Shown piece after piece: positions 34,973 through 43,177 of a stretch of 64,000 bases of DNA. The stretch's first letter is position 1. Each line of letters starts with the position of its first letter. The position numbers and the translations under genes were made by a program. The stretch spans positions 310,001 to 374,000 of the forward strand of contig NZ_AP024328.1 of the NCBI RefSeq assembly GCF_018408855.1, written 5' to 3'. Below the pieces are notes generated by a model. The model was not told the origin of the DNA, did not search any database, and saw only the letters and a list, made by a program, of their open reading frames with translations. This DNA is from Caballeronia sp. NK8 (GTDB lineage: Bacteria; Pseudomonadota; Gammaproteobacteria; Burkholderiales; Burkholderiaceae).

Positions 34973-35359
34973 TTACTCGATCAACTTGACGCTTTGCCAC
35001 CAGCGACCGCCCGAAGGCAGGTCTCTGACAAAAGCGAAGTTCTCCGCTTCGTCGCGCGTAAGCTCGATCAGCCCGCCCTTCAAGATGGCCGCCTGGAGAT
35101 AGACGACATTCGCGAGGGCGAGGGCGCCGTGCTGTTCGGCGATGCCGGTCAGCGTTTCGACTGCATCCAGCAGTTCCGCATTGAACCGCTTCGCGTCAGC
35201 GGCGAGACGCAGCGACACGTCAGCGTCGGCGATCGCGCCCACCACCGCATTGCATTGGGCTTGCGGGTCGTCGGGCCCGTACTGCTCGGCTTTGATCCAG
35301 CTTCGGATCACCAGGTCGTTCAGGACGTCGTCGACGAAATCGGTGCAGGAATAGGCCAT
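34973..35359 (-). CDS. Hypothetical protein, 128 aa
   Basis: Starts MAYSCTDFVDDVLNDLVIRS. It is a helical soluble protein without a recognised domain. It sits inside the candidate DNA-processing cluster, upstream of leader E2, on the same strand. Confidence 0.6.
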   Translation of the reverse strand: MAYSCTDFVDDVLNDLVIRSWIKAEQYGPDDPQAQCNAVVGAIADADVSLRLAADAKRFNAELLDAVETLTGIAEQHGALALANVVYLQAAILKGGLIELTRDEAENFAFVRDLPSGGRWWQSVKLIE

Positions 35360-35398
35360 GGAAGGCTCCAGTCAGAAAGTGAGGATAAAGAGCCGCTG

Positions 35399-35578
35399 TC
35401 AGAGGCGACGCAGACGGCCGTTATCGAACGCGGACGCACGACGCAGGTCCGGCGGCCGCGGCGTTTGCGATTGCGCAGTGGCCGGTGCGGCTTGCTGCGT
35501 TGGCGGCTGGTGACGCACCGCGTTCGAATGAGACGGACTGCCGGCTGCCGCGAGCAGAAGCATCAAAAGGTTTGCCAT
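35399..35578 (-). CDS. Possible small secreted or membrane peptide, 59 aa
   Basis: Starts MANLLMLLLAAAGSP, a short hydrophobic stretch, then a Gln/Pro/Ala-rich tail. There is no ribosome site; a GCGCC/GGCGC hairpin lies just upstream. Its position after leader E3 is the main support. Doubtful. Confidence 0.35.
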   Translation of the reverse strand: MANLLMLLLAAAGSPSHSNAVRHQPPTQQAAPATAQSQTPRPPDLRRASAFDNGRLRRL

Positions 35579-35624
35579 AGTGGATAGCGCCGAAGGGCGC
35601 GAGAAAATGAAAGAGGAACGAGAA

Positions 35625-35658
35625 GCGCCCCTTGTGGGGGCGACTCCCCACAAGGGTT
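35625..35658 (-). promoter_or_regulatory. Structured RNA element E3
   Basis: Minus-strand stem CCCTTGTGGGG/CCCCACAAGGG (perfect 11 bases, 35629-35656) with loop AGTCGC and a following GGGGCGCTTCT, same order as E1 and E2. Here no good Shine-Dalgarno partner follows, so this copy may have lost its switch role. Confidence 0.55.
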
Positions 35659-35667
35659 AATAGAAGA

Positions 35668-37989
35668 TCAGGCGGCAAGCGCCTGTACATCGATGACTGC
35701 GTCGGCCTCTGCCACAAGGTCGGGCGTTTGAGAGATGAAGAACTCCCGTTGATACCCGCCTTGGCGCAGCACTTCGCGTTTCATACGCATGAACTGCACT
35801 TTGCGCTCGGGATCGAGCGGGCCGTCTGACTCGTCGCTGAACAAGGTCTGATACGGCTGACCGGTGTTCTGCGCGAGATAGAGCGCGATGCCCCGCGTGA
35901 GGCACTCGTTGATCCAGACCTTCTGACCGCCGGACATGACGGAGACCGACTTACTGCTGTCGGACTCAGCGTCGTGAACGAGGATCTCGAAGCCCTCTCG
36001 CAGTTCGCCGCTTGCGAGCGTGCGCTGCGTGCGGATCTCCACTGTGAAGCGCATGCCGTAGCACGCGAGCAATAGCTCGTTGACGGTGTGCGTCAGCGCT
36101 GGACCCGCGTCATCGATGGTCAACGCGATCACGCCGTCGTTGCCCAAGCCCTTAGCCAGCAGCTTCCAATGAGCAATTTCGTCGGATAGGCGATCGGCAC
36201 GAGACTGCGTGGCCGAGAACTTCTCCAACTCCAGCGCCAGGGCTTCCGCTTCGGCCTGCAAGACACTCTGCGCGCGGATCGATTGCTCGATTCGACTATC
36301 CAGTGCCGCGACGGTCTCCCGGTTCGCTGCGATGTCGCGGTCAAGCTTCGCAATCGCTGCCGTAGCGTCAACCGAAGCGAGTCGCCCGACCTCCTCGGTA
36401 ATGCGCGCAAGCTCCGCTTCCATACGCGTCTTCTCAGACTGGTACTTGGCGGTACGTGCGGCACTTTCCTCGGCGATCGAACGCAACTCAGCTTGCGCCG
36501 CTTCAAGTCCCGACACGGCTGCATCGAGCAATGGCTTAGTGGCGGCAAGCTCTGCCGCCGCCTGCAAGGCGCGGCGCAACTGCGCGGCCGCATCGGTGAT
36601 GGCGAGCATCTCAACACGCTTCGCCGCCAATTCAGCCGGCACCAGTGCCAAGGCTTCGGCCTGCGCTTTCTTCTCGCGATACTCCGCCCGAAGATTCGCC
36701 ACCGAAACACGCTGCACCTCCGCTTGCTCTTTCGCTTGAAGGGCTTGCGCGAGCAGCGGACATTGCGCATGCATCGAATGACCGACGCACGGCACCTGCT
36801 CCGCCACCGCTGCCTGCTTGCTCAACGTGTCGAAGTGCGCGGCTTTCGTCGTGCCCTGGTTCATCAAGCTGGTAAGCGTTGCATCGAGCGTCGTCAACGT
36901 CGCGCGTTTGACCTCCAAATCGGCAATGTCGCGCTGCAGGGGAGCGAACCTCGCTTCCTCGCGCGCAATCGCCAACTCGGCCTCCTCGCGCTTCGCCGCC
37001 GCACCGACGATCGCCTCGCGGCGAGCCAGCGTTGCTTGGTGCGTGGCCACGGTTCGACTCAGCACGGAAACGCGCTGCTGACAACGAACCGCCGCTGCTT
37101 GCTCGTCGCCGGCCGCGCTTTTCAGGGCACGCCCCAACTCGTCGCGGCGCACGCCCAGCTCTCGCAGGCGCGCTTCGGTCGTGGCCGATTCGCTCTGCTT
37201 GGCCGCAAGCGTCGCCCGCTCTTGAGTCAGCTTGCTCGCGTGCTCAAGCGCGGCATCGCGTTGCTCCCGAGCGGCACGCAAGGTGTTGCCCTGCGCGACG
37301 ATCGACTGCTCAGCGTCTGCTTTACGCTGCCGCTTCCCGGCGAGCGCGCCAAGCTCAGACTGGATGCCGTCGAGCGACTTGCCAAGGACCTTCGCGACGT
37401 CAGCGGCTTTCGCCGACAAGGCTTTCAGGTGATCGATGCCGAGAAGTTCAGCCAGCAGCGTCTTGATCTCGCCCGCGCCGTACGACGCGAGCGGCCGCCG
37501 GTTTTGAGCCGAAAACACGCTCGTGAAGAACGTTTCCAACGAACCGTTGATCGCCTCGACACAGCGGTTATACGACTCCGCCTTGCCGTCCGACACCGTT
37601 CCGTCAGGCAGGGACACCGGACGCCACGTACCGTCGACGCCACGATAGGCAAGGTAGTACTCCGCCTTGCCTGTCTTGCCGGGCTTGCGAAAAGTGAAGG
37701 ACGAGCGATATCGAATGCCGTCGTGCTCCCATTCGAGTTCCTTCAACGCACTGGTGCCACAGATGTGATCCCAGTACGAGAAGGCGTCGACCGACAGCTT
37801 CGACGCGCGCGACGGCATGATCGGATACGGGTGCAAGTTGTCCATGATCGTTGTCTTGCCCGCCCCGTTAGGGCCGGTCAAGGCGATCAGGCCATCCGGC
37901 AACGCCTCCAAATCCAGCGTGACGCTTTCGCGTTTCATGCCATCGCGCACGCCAACGAAGCCTTCCAGTGTCAGTTTCAGAGGCCGCAT
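35668..37989 (-). CDS. SbcC/Rad50-like SMC ATPase
   Basis: A 773-residue ATPase with split ABC halves: Walker A GPNGAGKTT near residue 40, long coiled coils, then the signature VMSGGQKVWINECLTRG and Walker B LFSDESDGPLDPERK near the C-terminus. In place of the zinc hook CPxC it has VPCVGHSMHAQCPLL midway. It is shorter than E. coli SbcC (about 1050 aa), close to phage gp46-type. With the phosphoesterase at 38755 it should form a DNA-end-processing nuclease. Start at 37989 (MRPLKLTLEGFVGVRDGM) overlaps the upstream gene by 13 bases. Confidence 0.88.
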   Translation of the reverse strand: MRPLKLTLEGFVGVRDGMKRESVTLDLEALPDGLIALTGPNGAGKTTIMDNLHPYPIMPSRASKLSVDAFSYWDHICGTSALKELEWEHDGIRYRSSFTFRKPGKTGKAEYYLAYRGVDGTWRPVSLPDGTVSDGKAESYNRCVEAINGSLETFFTSVFSAQNRRPLASYGAGEIKTLLAELLGIDHLKALSAKAADVAKVLGKSLDGIQSELGALAGKRQRKADAEQSIVAQGNTLRAAREQRDAALEHASKLTQERATLAAKQSESATTEARLRELGVRRDELGRALKSAAGDEQAAAVRCQQRVSVLSRTVATHQATLARREAIVGAAAKREEAELAIAREEARFAPLQRDIADLEVKRATLTTLDATLTSLMNQGTTKAAHFDTLSKQAAVAEQVPCVGHSMHAQCPLLAQALQAKEQAEVQRVSVANLRAEYREKKAQAEALALVPAELAAKRVEMLAITDAAAQLRRALQAAAELAATKPLLDAAVSGLEAAQAELRSIAEESAARTAKYQSEKTRMEAELARITEEVGRLASVDATAAIAKLDRDIAANRETVAALDSRIEQSIRAQSVLQAEAEALALELEKFSATQSRADRLSDEIAHWKLLAKGLGNDGVIALTIDDAGPALTHTVNELLLACYGMRFTVEIRTQRTLASGELREGFEILVHDAESDSSKSVSVMSGGQKVWINECLTRGIALYLAQNTGQPYQTLFSDESDGPLDPERKVQFMRMKREVLRQGGYQREFFISQTPDLVAEADAVIDVQALAA

Positions 37990-38525
37990 GACACGTCCTC
38001 CGACACGCTCATCGAAGCCGACATAGCGGCCATCTGCGCATAGAAAGCGTCGTCGTCCTCGTTGGGAAACGGCTCGTTCATCACGACCGACGGCATGGAC
38101 TGCACCGCTGATTTGGGCGCTTGAAGCGTCCCGTCCAGTGCGGCCGCCACGTTGTCGCAGACTCTGCCGAACTCGCGACGCGCGTTCGTCAAAAGCTCGG
38201 ACCAACCGCTATGCCCGGTGAGGCTGCGGATCTCGGCAGGCGACCACTGGCTTGCATACCCTTCCTGATACGACCACAGAAGGTGCTGCATTTCAACGGT
38301 CGGCGTAACGGCGATCTCGCAGGAGCCGGGGGTCGTGGCGATCAGCAACAGCGTCTGACCGAACTGCGCCAGCACTGCGCCGCGGTACTGGCCGAACGGC
38401 TGATGCTGAATGGCAGCGGTGAAGCCTGCCAGATCAACTAACGACTTTTGAAGATCACGCGATGAGCAGTCGCCCAACGCGAACGTGCGAACCCAGTTCG
38501 GGCCAGCGGGATAAAGACCAAACAT
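37977..38525 (-). CDS. Hypothetical protein, 182 aa
   Basis: Starts MFGLYPAGPNWVRTFALGDC after the Shine-Dalgarno CGGAG. Soluble; acidic C-terminus (EPFPNEDDDAFYAQ). Lies between the SbcD-like and SbcC-like genes and overlaps the latter by 13 bases, so it may be a third subunit. Preceded by leader E4. Confidence 0.6.
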   Translation of the reverse strand: MFGLYPAGPNWVRTFALGDCSSRDLQKSLVDLAGFTAAIQHQPFGQYRGAVLAQFGQTLLLIATTPGSCEIAVTPTVEMQHLLWSYQEGYASQWSPAEIRSLTGHSGWSELLTNARREFGRVCDNVAAALDGTLQAPKSAVQSMPSVVMNEPFPNEDDDAFYAQMAAMSASMSVSEDVSCGL

Positions 38526-38528
38526 GAT

Positions 38529-38586
38529 GCACTCCGTTTATGGTGGGCGGAGTGCGGCCCCGGTAGGGATCGCTCCCCGCCAGGGT
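38529..38586 (-). promoter_or_regulatory. Structured RNA leader E4 upstream of the 182-aa/SbcC-like pair
   Basis: Same arrangement as E1: an imperfect stem (38559-38585), loop GGAGCGA (38570-38576), then GCACTCCG (38548-38555) which pairs perfectly over 8 bases with the Shine-Dalgarno region CGGAGTGC (38529-38536). The Shine-Dalgarno and its complement both differ from E1, which is a covarying change. Confidence 0.6.
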
Positions 38587-38754
38587 GAAAGAAGAAATGA
38601 AACCGCTAGAGAAAGGTCCTGCCACTACTTATCGATGCGTCAAAGACGCGGTGAAACCTCTGTTTCGATAGCGACGTTGATAGTCGGCTATCGGAACACG
38701 GCTTGCGTGTTCAAGCAAAGGAGCCGTACTGGCCTCCCCTGCATGCGCGGCTAC

Positions 38755-40149
38755 CTACGCCGCAAACAAATCATCGTTGAGCCACGAAAGCTGATCTGCC
38801 GAAGCCGACTCGACGATTTCCACCGTCGCATCTGGCATGGGCAGTGCATCGTCGCAAACATCGCCATCCGGAGCTACTTGGGCCGTCACCGGCGCAGGCT
38901 CGGATATGCTCGACAATGCGTCAGCGTCGCTCAGTCGCGCCAGCACGCCAGCGGCGATTGCCTCCGCGTCCCCCGTTTCCAGCAGCTGCAGCCGGTCAAG
39001 CAAGGGCGCCGGATCAACATCAGCGTGCTCGCACCACCGCTCGAGCTTTCGGTCAATCGAGGTTTCGAGGCTGATGCCTTGAGCGCGTGACCGGACGACG
39101 GGAAGAATGCGAGCTTCGACCTTCAGCTCGGCCGCGTTGCCGAACAGCGCCGCGATCGCGTCGCGGTCCACTGACTGTTTGTGCTCTTCGTCGACCTGCC
39201 AACGAATTCGCACGAACTTGTCGGTCGCATCGAGCGCGATTGCCGTCAGGCGCTGCATGTCGGGCGGTCCGTCAAAATCGACGCAGATGGTCTGCCGAGA
39301 AGGCGTAACGACCAGATCGGCTTGCGCGCTTCCCACCTCGACATTCCAAATCAGAAAGCCCTTGTCGCCTTCCTCACCGTAGTGGAATCGCCCGATGGAG
39401 CCCGGATAGGCCACGACTCGCCCCGCTCGCTCCCATTGCTGCGCTTTATGGATGTGCCCAAGCATGAACGCATCGCATTCGGCCTCGAACAGACTACCAA
39501 GCGAAAATTCGTGGTCGAATCCCGCCATCGTCACGCCGTGCTCGGTCGTACAACCGTTGACCGTGCCGTGGGAGACCCCGACAGTTCGAATTCCCGCGGC
39601 TCGAAGCTGCTGGTTGATGCGCCCTGCAGCGGCAAGATAATCACCTAGCACGGCTTCAAGACCCGTCCCGGCTTCCCTGGCACCAACGGCGGCCGCCAGT
39701 TGCCCCTTGTTGACCGTAGGCAAGCAGGTGAACACGACATCGGCGCCGATCGCGAGCACCTCGCGCAGCTCCTCGGCGGAGTACACAGGGCCGCTCGATG
39801 GATAGAACCGCCCTTCATGTAGGCTCACCTGCTGGACACGTTCCGCCACATAGATCTGATGCCTCGTTGCCATTAGTTCGAAATTGCGTAGCGTGCCCGG
39901 CGGCTCATGGGAGAACGTGCCCTGCAGCATCAAGACCGGCATGCTGCCGCTCAGCCCGTTGATGCGCCGCGCTAGCCGGTTCAACGAAGGGGCATGGGCG
40001 TCGAGACGATGGTCCGTCGCGTCGCCCGAGATCACCGCAACATCGGCGTGTGCGAGAACCGCGTGGTCGGTGGCAAAGCCAAAGCACCGGTCCGACTCTT
40101 CGAGGTTTCCCGGCGCGTAGTGCAAGTCAGAAAAATGAGCGATTTTCAA
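38755..40149 (-). CDS. SbcD/Mre11-like metallophosphoesterase
   Basis: A 464-residue protein with phosphoesterase motifs: HFSDLH (residues 5-10), ISGDATDH, VSHGTVNG and GHIHK. The third motif, GNHD/E in SbcD, is GTFSHE here, which changes the metal-ligand Asn. The C-terminal 150 residues are acidic and of unknown role. It is the likely partner of the SbcC-like ATPase, though a separate gene stands between them. A terminator-like hairpin lies just upstream (40168-40190). Confidence 0.85.
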   Translation of the reverse strand: MKIAHFSDLHYAPGNLEESDRCFGFATDHAVLAHADVAVISGDATDHRLDAHAPSLNRLARRINGLSGSMPVLMLQGTFSHEPPGTLRNFELMATRHQIYVAERVQQVSLHEGRFYPSSGPVYSAEELREVLAIGADVVFTCLPTVNKGQLAAAVGAREAGTGLEAVLGDYLAAAGRINQQLRAAGIRTVGVSHGTVNGCTTEHGVTMAGFDHEFSLGSLFEAECDAFMLGHIHKAQQWERAGRVVAYPGSIGRFHYGEEGDKGFLIWNVEVGSAQADLVVTPSRQTICVDFDGPPDMQRLTAIALDATDKFVRIRWQVDEEHKQSVDRDAIAALFGNAAELKVEARILPVVRSRAQGISLETSIDRKLERWCEHADVDPAPLLDRLQLLETGDAEAIAAGVLARLSDADALSSISEPAPVTAQVAPDGDVCDDALPMPDATVEIVESASADQLSWLNDDLFAA

Positions 40150-40167
40150 AGTCGCCTCCTAGAAATG

Positions 40168-40190
40168 AAAAAGGCCACCCGAAGGCAGCC
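40168..40190 (-). terminator. Terminator/attenuator upstream of the SbcD-like gene
   Basis: Minus strand: GGCTGCC-TTCG-GGTGGCC forms a 7-base stem (two G-U pairs) with a UUCG tetraloop, followed by TTTTT. It stands between two genes read in the same direction. A second hairpin (GCGCTC/GAGCGC, 40204-40228) is just before it. Confidence 0.65.
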
Positions 40191-40242
40191 AGTGAGTGTC
40201 CATGCGCTCAACCAGGTTGGTGGAGCGCAAGCAAAGAAAGTT

Positions 40243-40725
40243 TTAGGAACTGAGCGTGTCGCGGACTTTCATCAGCGCCTTGCCCAACAGGTTCTGGCCG
40301 CGCCACTTCGATTTGTCCGTGATGTCGGGATGATGCTCGCCTAAGCCTACGCCCCAGATCACATCGTAGGGACTGGCTTCGACTAGCTCGGTGGGCGCGG
40401 TTGCGAGCAACAACGCCCGCAAGCCAGGATGCTGCGCAAACTTCTCGCGGCACCCGACATAGACAATCGACTCGCGCTTGGCCTTCCATGTTTCGAGGTC
40501 GAAACCTTTGACTTTGCGTCCGAGGGCTTTTTGTTCCTTCGGCAGATGCGTGGCTAGCACAGCCTGAGCGATGTCCTCGTCGCCGAACAGCTTGGCTTTC
40601 GAAAACATCATGAACTGTTCGACACTGACGAAATCGACGTCGTGATACGAAAAGCGGCACGGATGCCAGTTGCTAAAAGCGTCCTCCGCGCCGAAGAACA
40701 GCGTGAAGTTGCCGACTCTACGCAT
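40243..40725 (-). CDS. NADAR (YbiA-like) family protein
   Basis: A 160-residue NADAR protein. Family features: FFGAEDAFSNWHPCRFSY, VSVEQFMMFSKAKLF, REKFAQHPGLRALLLAT, and VEASPYDVIWGVGL. NADAR enzymes act on ADP-ribose-linked substrates, including ADP-ribosylated guanine in DNA, and YbiA relatives break N-glycosidic bonds. ATG at 40725 follows AAGGAG. In this cluster it may remove nucleobase ADP-ribosylation or protect against NAD-based defence. Confidence 0.85.
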   Translation of the reverse strand: MRRVGNFTLFFGAEDAFSNWHPCRFSYHDVDFVSVEQFMMFSKAKLFGDEDIAQAVLATHLPKEQKALGRKVKGFDLETWKAKRESIVYVGCREKFAQHPGLRALLLATAPTELVEASPYDVIWGVGLGEHHPDITDKSKWRGQNLLGKALMKVRDTLSS

Positions 40726-40879
40726 CGGAATCTCCTTCGCATGAACAAGTAGATGGGCCGCCGAGGCGGACGGATTCGATGCGCATGTACAGCGCGGTCG
40801 AAAACATTTGAGCAAGCGGTTCTTGCTGAAATGCTCTCATGCGCGAGCGAGAAAGGCTGTGCGACACGGAGAAAGGATG

Positions 40880-40901
40880 CCAGCCCCCGAAGGGGGACTG
40901 G
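40880..40901 (-). terminator. Hairpin after the RDF-like gene
   Basis: Minus strand CCAGTCCCC-TTC-GGGGGCTGG forms a strong stem six bases after the stop of the gene ending at 40908. Only a weak T-rich stretch follows (CATCCTTTCT). Confidence 0.5.
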
Positions 40902-40907
40902 CCAAGG

Positions 40908-42236
40908 TTAGACGTAAGCAGCTTGTGCAATCGCGTCCTGAATTTCGACGTCGAGCGAGGCGGGATCATCGAGCGCGTTCTTGAGACGTGCATTCATCGC
41001 ATCGACATCAGCGATGCGTTCGATCCAGCCGCGACCGTAGGTCTGGTGCGCGTATTTGCGAAAGCCGTTCTGTCGCTCCGGCTGACTTAGGCCCAGACGA
41101 TGCAGCAGGTCGGACATACGGTGACGCTTGTCTTCCAACGTCTCATCGGGGTCGGGCGAGTCGTCGTCATGACCAGTTGCGCCGTCGATGCCCGATGGCT
41201 CTCCATCGCCTGCCCGTTCGGCCCCGGATTGCTCCTGCGCAGGCTGAAGGACCGGATCGCCAATCGACTGTACCGTCCCGTCTGACTCCAACAGCGCCGC
41301 CGCACGACTGGCAGCATCGAGCGCCGGTTGAGCCTCGTCCGCGCCGTCCAACAGCGCGCCTAGGTCGATATCGGCATCGAGCACCGTCAACATCTGCTTC
41401 TGACGCACGGCCTGGCCATTGTCGTCAATCCGCGTGATGTCGAACTCTTTCTTCGAAAGCCAGAAGCGCGTACCGGTGAGCCTGCCACGCGCCAATGCCA
41501 CGGTCTGCATCGCAGAATACGCTTTCTGCAGCACGTAGATGGAGTTGGTCGGCAGCTCGATCAGCCCGAGTCCCTTCACGTCCGGAACTGCAAACAAGAA
41601 GTTTGCGGTCAGGTTGCACTTGCGGTCCTGATACTGCGGACAGACGTGAGGATCACAGACGCCATCGGGAATGTCGTCGTCTTGCCGGTGAACGACCAGT
41701 CGCCCACCGAAGGATCGTCGCGCCCGCTGTGCGCGTGCGTTACGCTCGACCGGCGCGTAAGTCTTGCAATAGCGTTTGCCGTCGCGGTCGTACTCCGAGA
41801 AGTACTGTCGCCCGGTTGTCGTGTACGCGGCCATCTGATTCGGCACATTGCGCAGCCAGTCGTCGAACGCGAACATGATCGGGAAGCGGTATAGCCGCAA
41901 CCCGTGACCGCGATCTTCGCCATACAGCCGCAGGATCTCGTCCGCCGTGTCGGGATTCGAGAAATCCGAGCGTCTGCAGACGAAGTAGTCGACGTTGCGC
42001 GGAATGAGCGCGTTGCGCAGCTTCAGCGACGTTTCGAGCACCTTGCCGATCGCTTCGAACGACTCACCCGCGGCCACCATGTCGTTATAGAGCTTGACCG
42101 CTTTTTCGTTGGCTTGATGCGCCCGCGTGAGCACCTTGATACCGGGTCGAATCTTGCCGATCGTGGGCGGGCGAATAGCTCGTTCTTCAACGAGACTACG
42201 CGGCGCGTGATCGAACATCTGAACTACTGCATTCAT
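40908..42236 (-). CDS. Recombination-directionality-factor-like (phage Gp3-type) protein
   Basis: A 442-residue protein. The first 300 residues match the layout of phage proteins annotated as recombination directionality factors: IGKIRPGIKVLT near the start, PRNVDYFVCRRSDF, RLYRFPIMFAFDDWLRNVPN, a cysteine set (CDPHVCPQYQDRKC) and GLGLIELPTNSIY. The C-terminal part is acidic and variable. Real activity in these families is uncertain; the Cys cluster suggests zinc. It overlaps the upstream 89-aa gene by 4 bases. Confidence 0.6.
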   Translation of the reverse strand: MNAVVQMFDHAPRSLVEERAIRPPTIGKIRPGIKVLTRAHQANEKAVKLYNDMVAAGESFEAIGKVLETSLKLRNALIPRNVDYFVCRRSDFSNPDTADEILRLYGEDRGHGLRLYRFPIMFAFDDWLRNVPNQMAAYTTTGRQYFSEYDRDGKRYCKTYAPVERNARAQRARRSFGGRLVVHRQDDDIPDGVCDPHVCPQYQDRKCNLTANFLFAVPDVKGLGLIELPTNSIYVLQKAYSAMQTVALARGRLTGTRFWLSKKEFDITRIDDNGQAVRQKQMLTVLDADIDLGALLDGADEAQPALDAASRAAALLESDGTVQSIGDPVLQPAQEQSGAERAGDGEPSGIDGATGHDDDSPDPDETLEDKRHRMSDLLHRLGLSQPERQNGFRKYAHQTYGRGWIERIADVDAMNARLKNALDDPASLDVEIQDAIAQAAYV

Positions 42237-42502
42237 GAGGGTTTCCTCGCGAGAAAGAAGATGGCGTTGGTCCGCATCGTTTCGGCCTGAGATTGCATCT
42301 CTCGGGCTGCCGCACTGCCGCGACGTTCGCTGACATGTGAAATGAAGACAGAGCGCTCTGCGTCGCTGAACATCGCGACTCGGGCTACTTCGCACCGCTC
42401 ACGCCACACAGGGGACGTGGTGTCCGCCTGCTCGCGCTCGGTATTGATTTGATGCTTGATGGCCTCGGCGATACGTTGATTGAGGCGGTCGGGCAATAGC
42501 AT
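42233..42502 (-). CDS. Hypothetical protein, 89 aa
   Basis: First gene of the minus-strand cluster. ATG at 42502 follows GGAGGT eight bases upstream. Helical protein (LPDRLNQRIAEAIKHQINTE) with no known domain. It is translationally coupled to the RDF-like gene (ATGA). Confidence 0.6.
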   Translation of the reverse strand: MLLPDRLNQRIAEAIKHQINTEREQADTTSPVWRERCEVARVAMFSDAERSVFISHVSERRGSAAAREMQSQAETMRTNAIFFLARKPS

Positions 42503-42554
42503 GGAACAGCACCTCCGTTGAGAAAGGTCCGGCTCGCGCAAAAGCGACGGACGA

Positions 42555-42586
42555 AAAAAAAGCCCGCTCCGGTGAGGGAGCGAGCT
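42555..42586 (-). terminator. Leader terminator (attenuator) upstream of the 89-aa gene
   Basis: Minus strand: GCTCGCTCC and GGAGCGGGC pair over 9 bases (one G-U), followed by eight T. It lies 53 bases before the first start codon of the cluster, so transcription entering from upstream would often stop here unless antiterminated. Confidence 0.75.
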
Positions 42587-42610
42587 TCGTGAAATCGATA
42601 GAGACCTACG

Positions 42611-42637
42611 CGCCACGTCCCTTCCGGGGACGTGGCG
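42611..42637. repeat. Perfect hairpin in the cluster leader
   Basis: CGCCACGTCCC and GGGACGTGGCG form an 11-base stem. It lies upstream of the attenuator on the minus strand and may be a competing structure or a protein site. Confidence 0.6.
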
Positions 42638-43177
42638 TGCAGGGAGCGGCCGGCATAAGCCCGGGTCGCTCGATCAGAGAACGTAAAGTCGTTCTCGCGC
42701 AGCATGGTCACGCCGCGCAACAGCCCTTTTCGGAATTACTTCCGCCGCAGGAATCACGGATCAGCCAACTTCGATCGTTCTACCCAGATCAGGCTCTGGA
42801 GAGAGAACACCCGAAAACCCGGGTTCGAACGATGTACCGGCGCAAATGAATGCGGCTCAGGGTACGAGTATCACGGCTGAAATTGGGGAGTGTGTAGCGA
42901 GCACACTCAGCACAAGGAAGATTTCCACACCGGTAGCTATCCGGTCGGCGCATGCCAACGCACGGGGCGGGCACGACTTGCAGAAAAAAGATGGACTCCG
43001 GGCTTGGAGTCGAGGTCGATGCGTCGGCGACGCGGGGAATGGAGTTGAGTATCCGGGTTAATGACGTGCGCGTGCGCTTGAAAGCTCACGAAATTCATAT
43101 AGCTTTCGCCCGTTCGACTTTTGCCTAATCAATGAAACTCTTACGTGAGAGAGAACACAGACATTCCGAAAATACCC

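Larger units (their letters stand above)
42503..43177. other. Divergent regulatory region between the 32-42 kb cluster and the 43-45 kb operon
   Basis: About 675 bases without a supported gene, holding an attenuator-like terminator, a second strong hairpin and, at 43100-43112, the motif TAGCTTTCGCCCG. Promoters for both divergent units should be here. Confidence 0.6.

Noticed and set aside
36283..38043. Long plus-strand open frame (586 codons) opposite the SbcC-like gene
   Set aside because: It is the antisense shadow of a real gene in GC-rich DNA; no ribosome site and Arg/Leu-rich low-complexity translation.
32009..40149. Complete Dnd phosphorothioation system
   Set aside because: No DndE, DndB or cysteine desulfurase; the SMC-like protein looks like SbcC rather than DndD.
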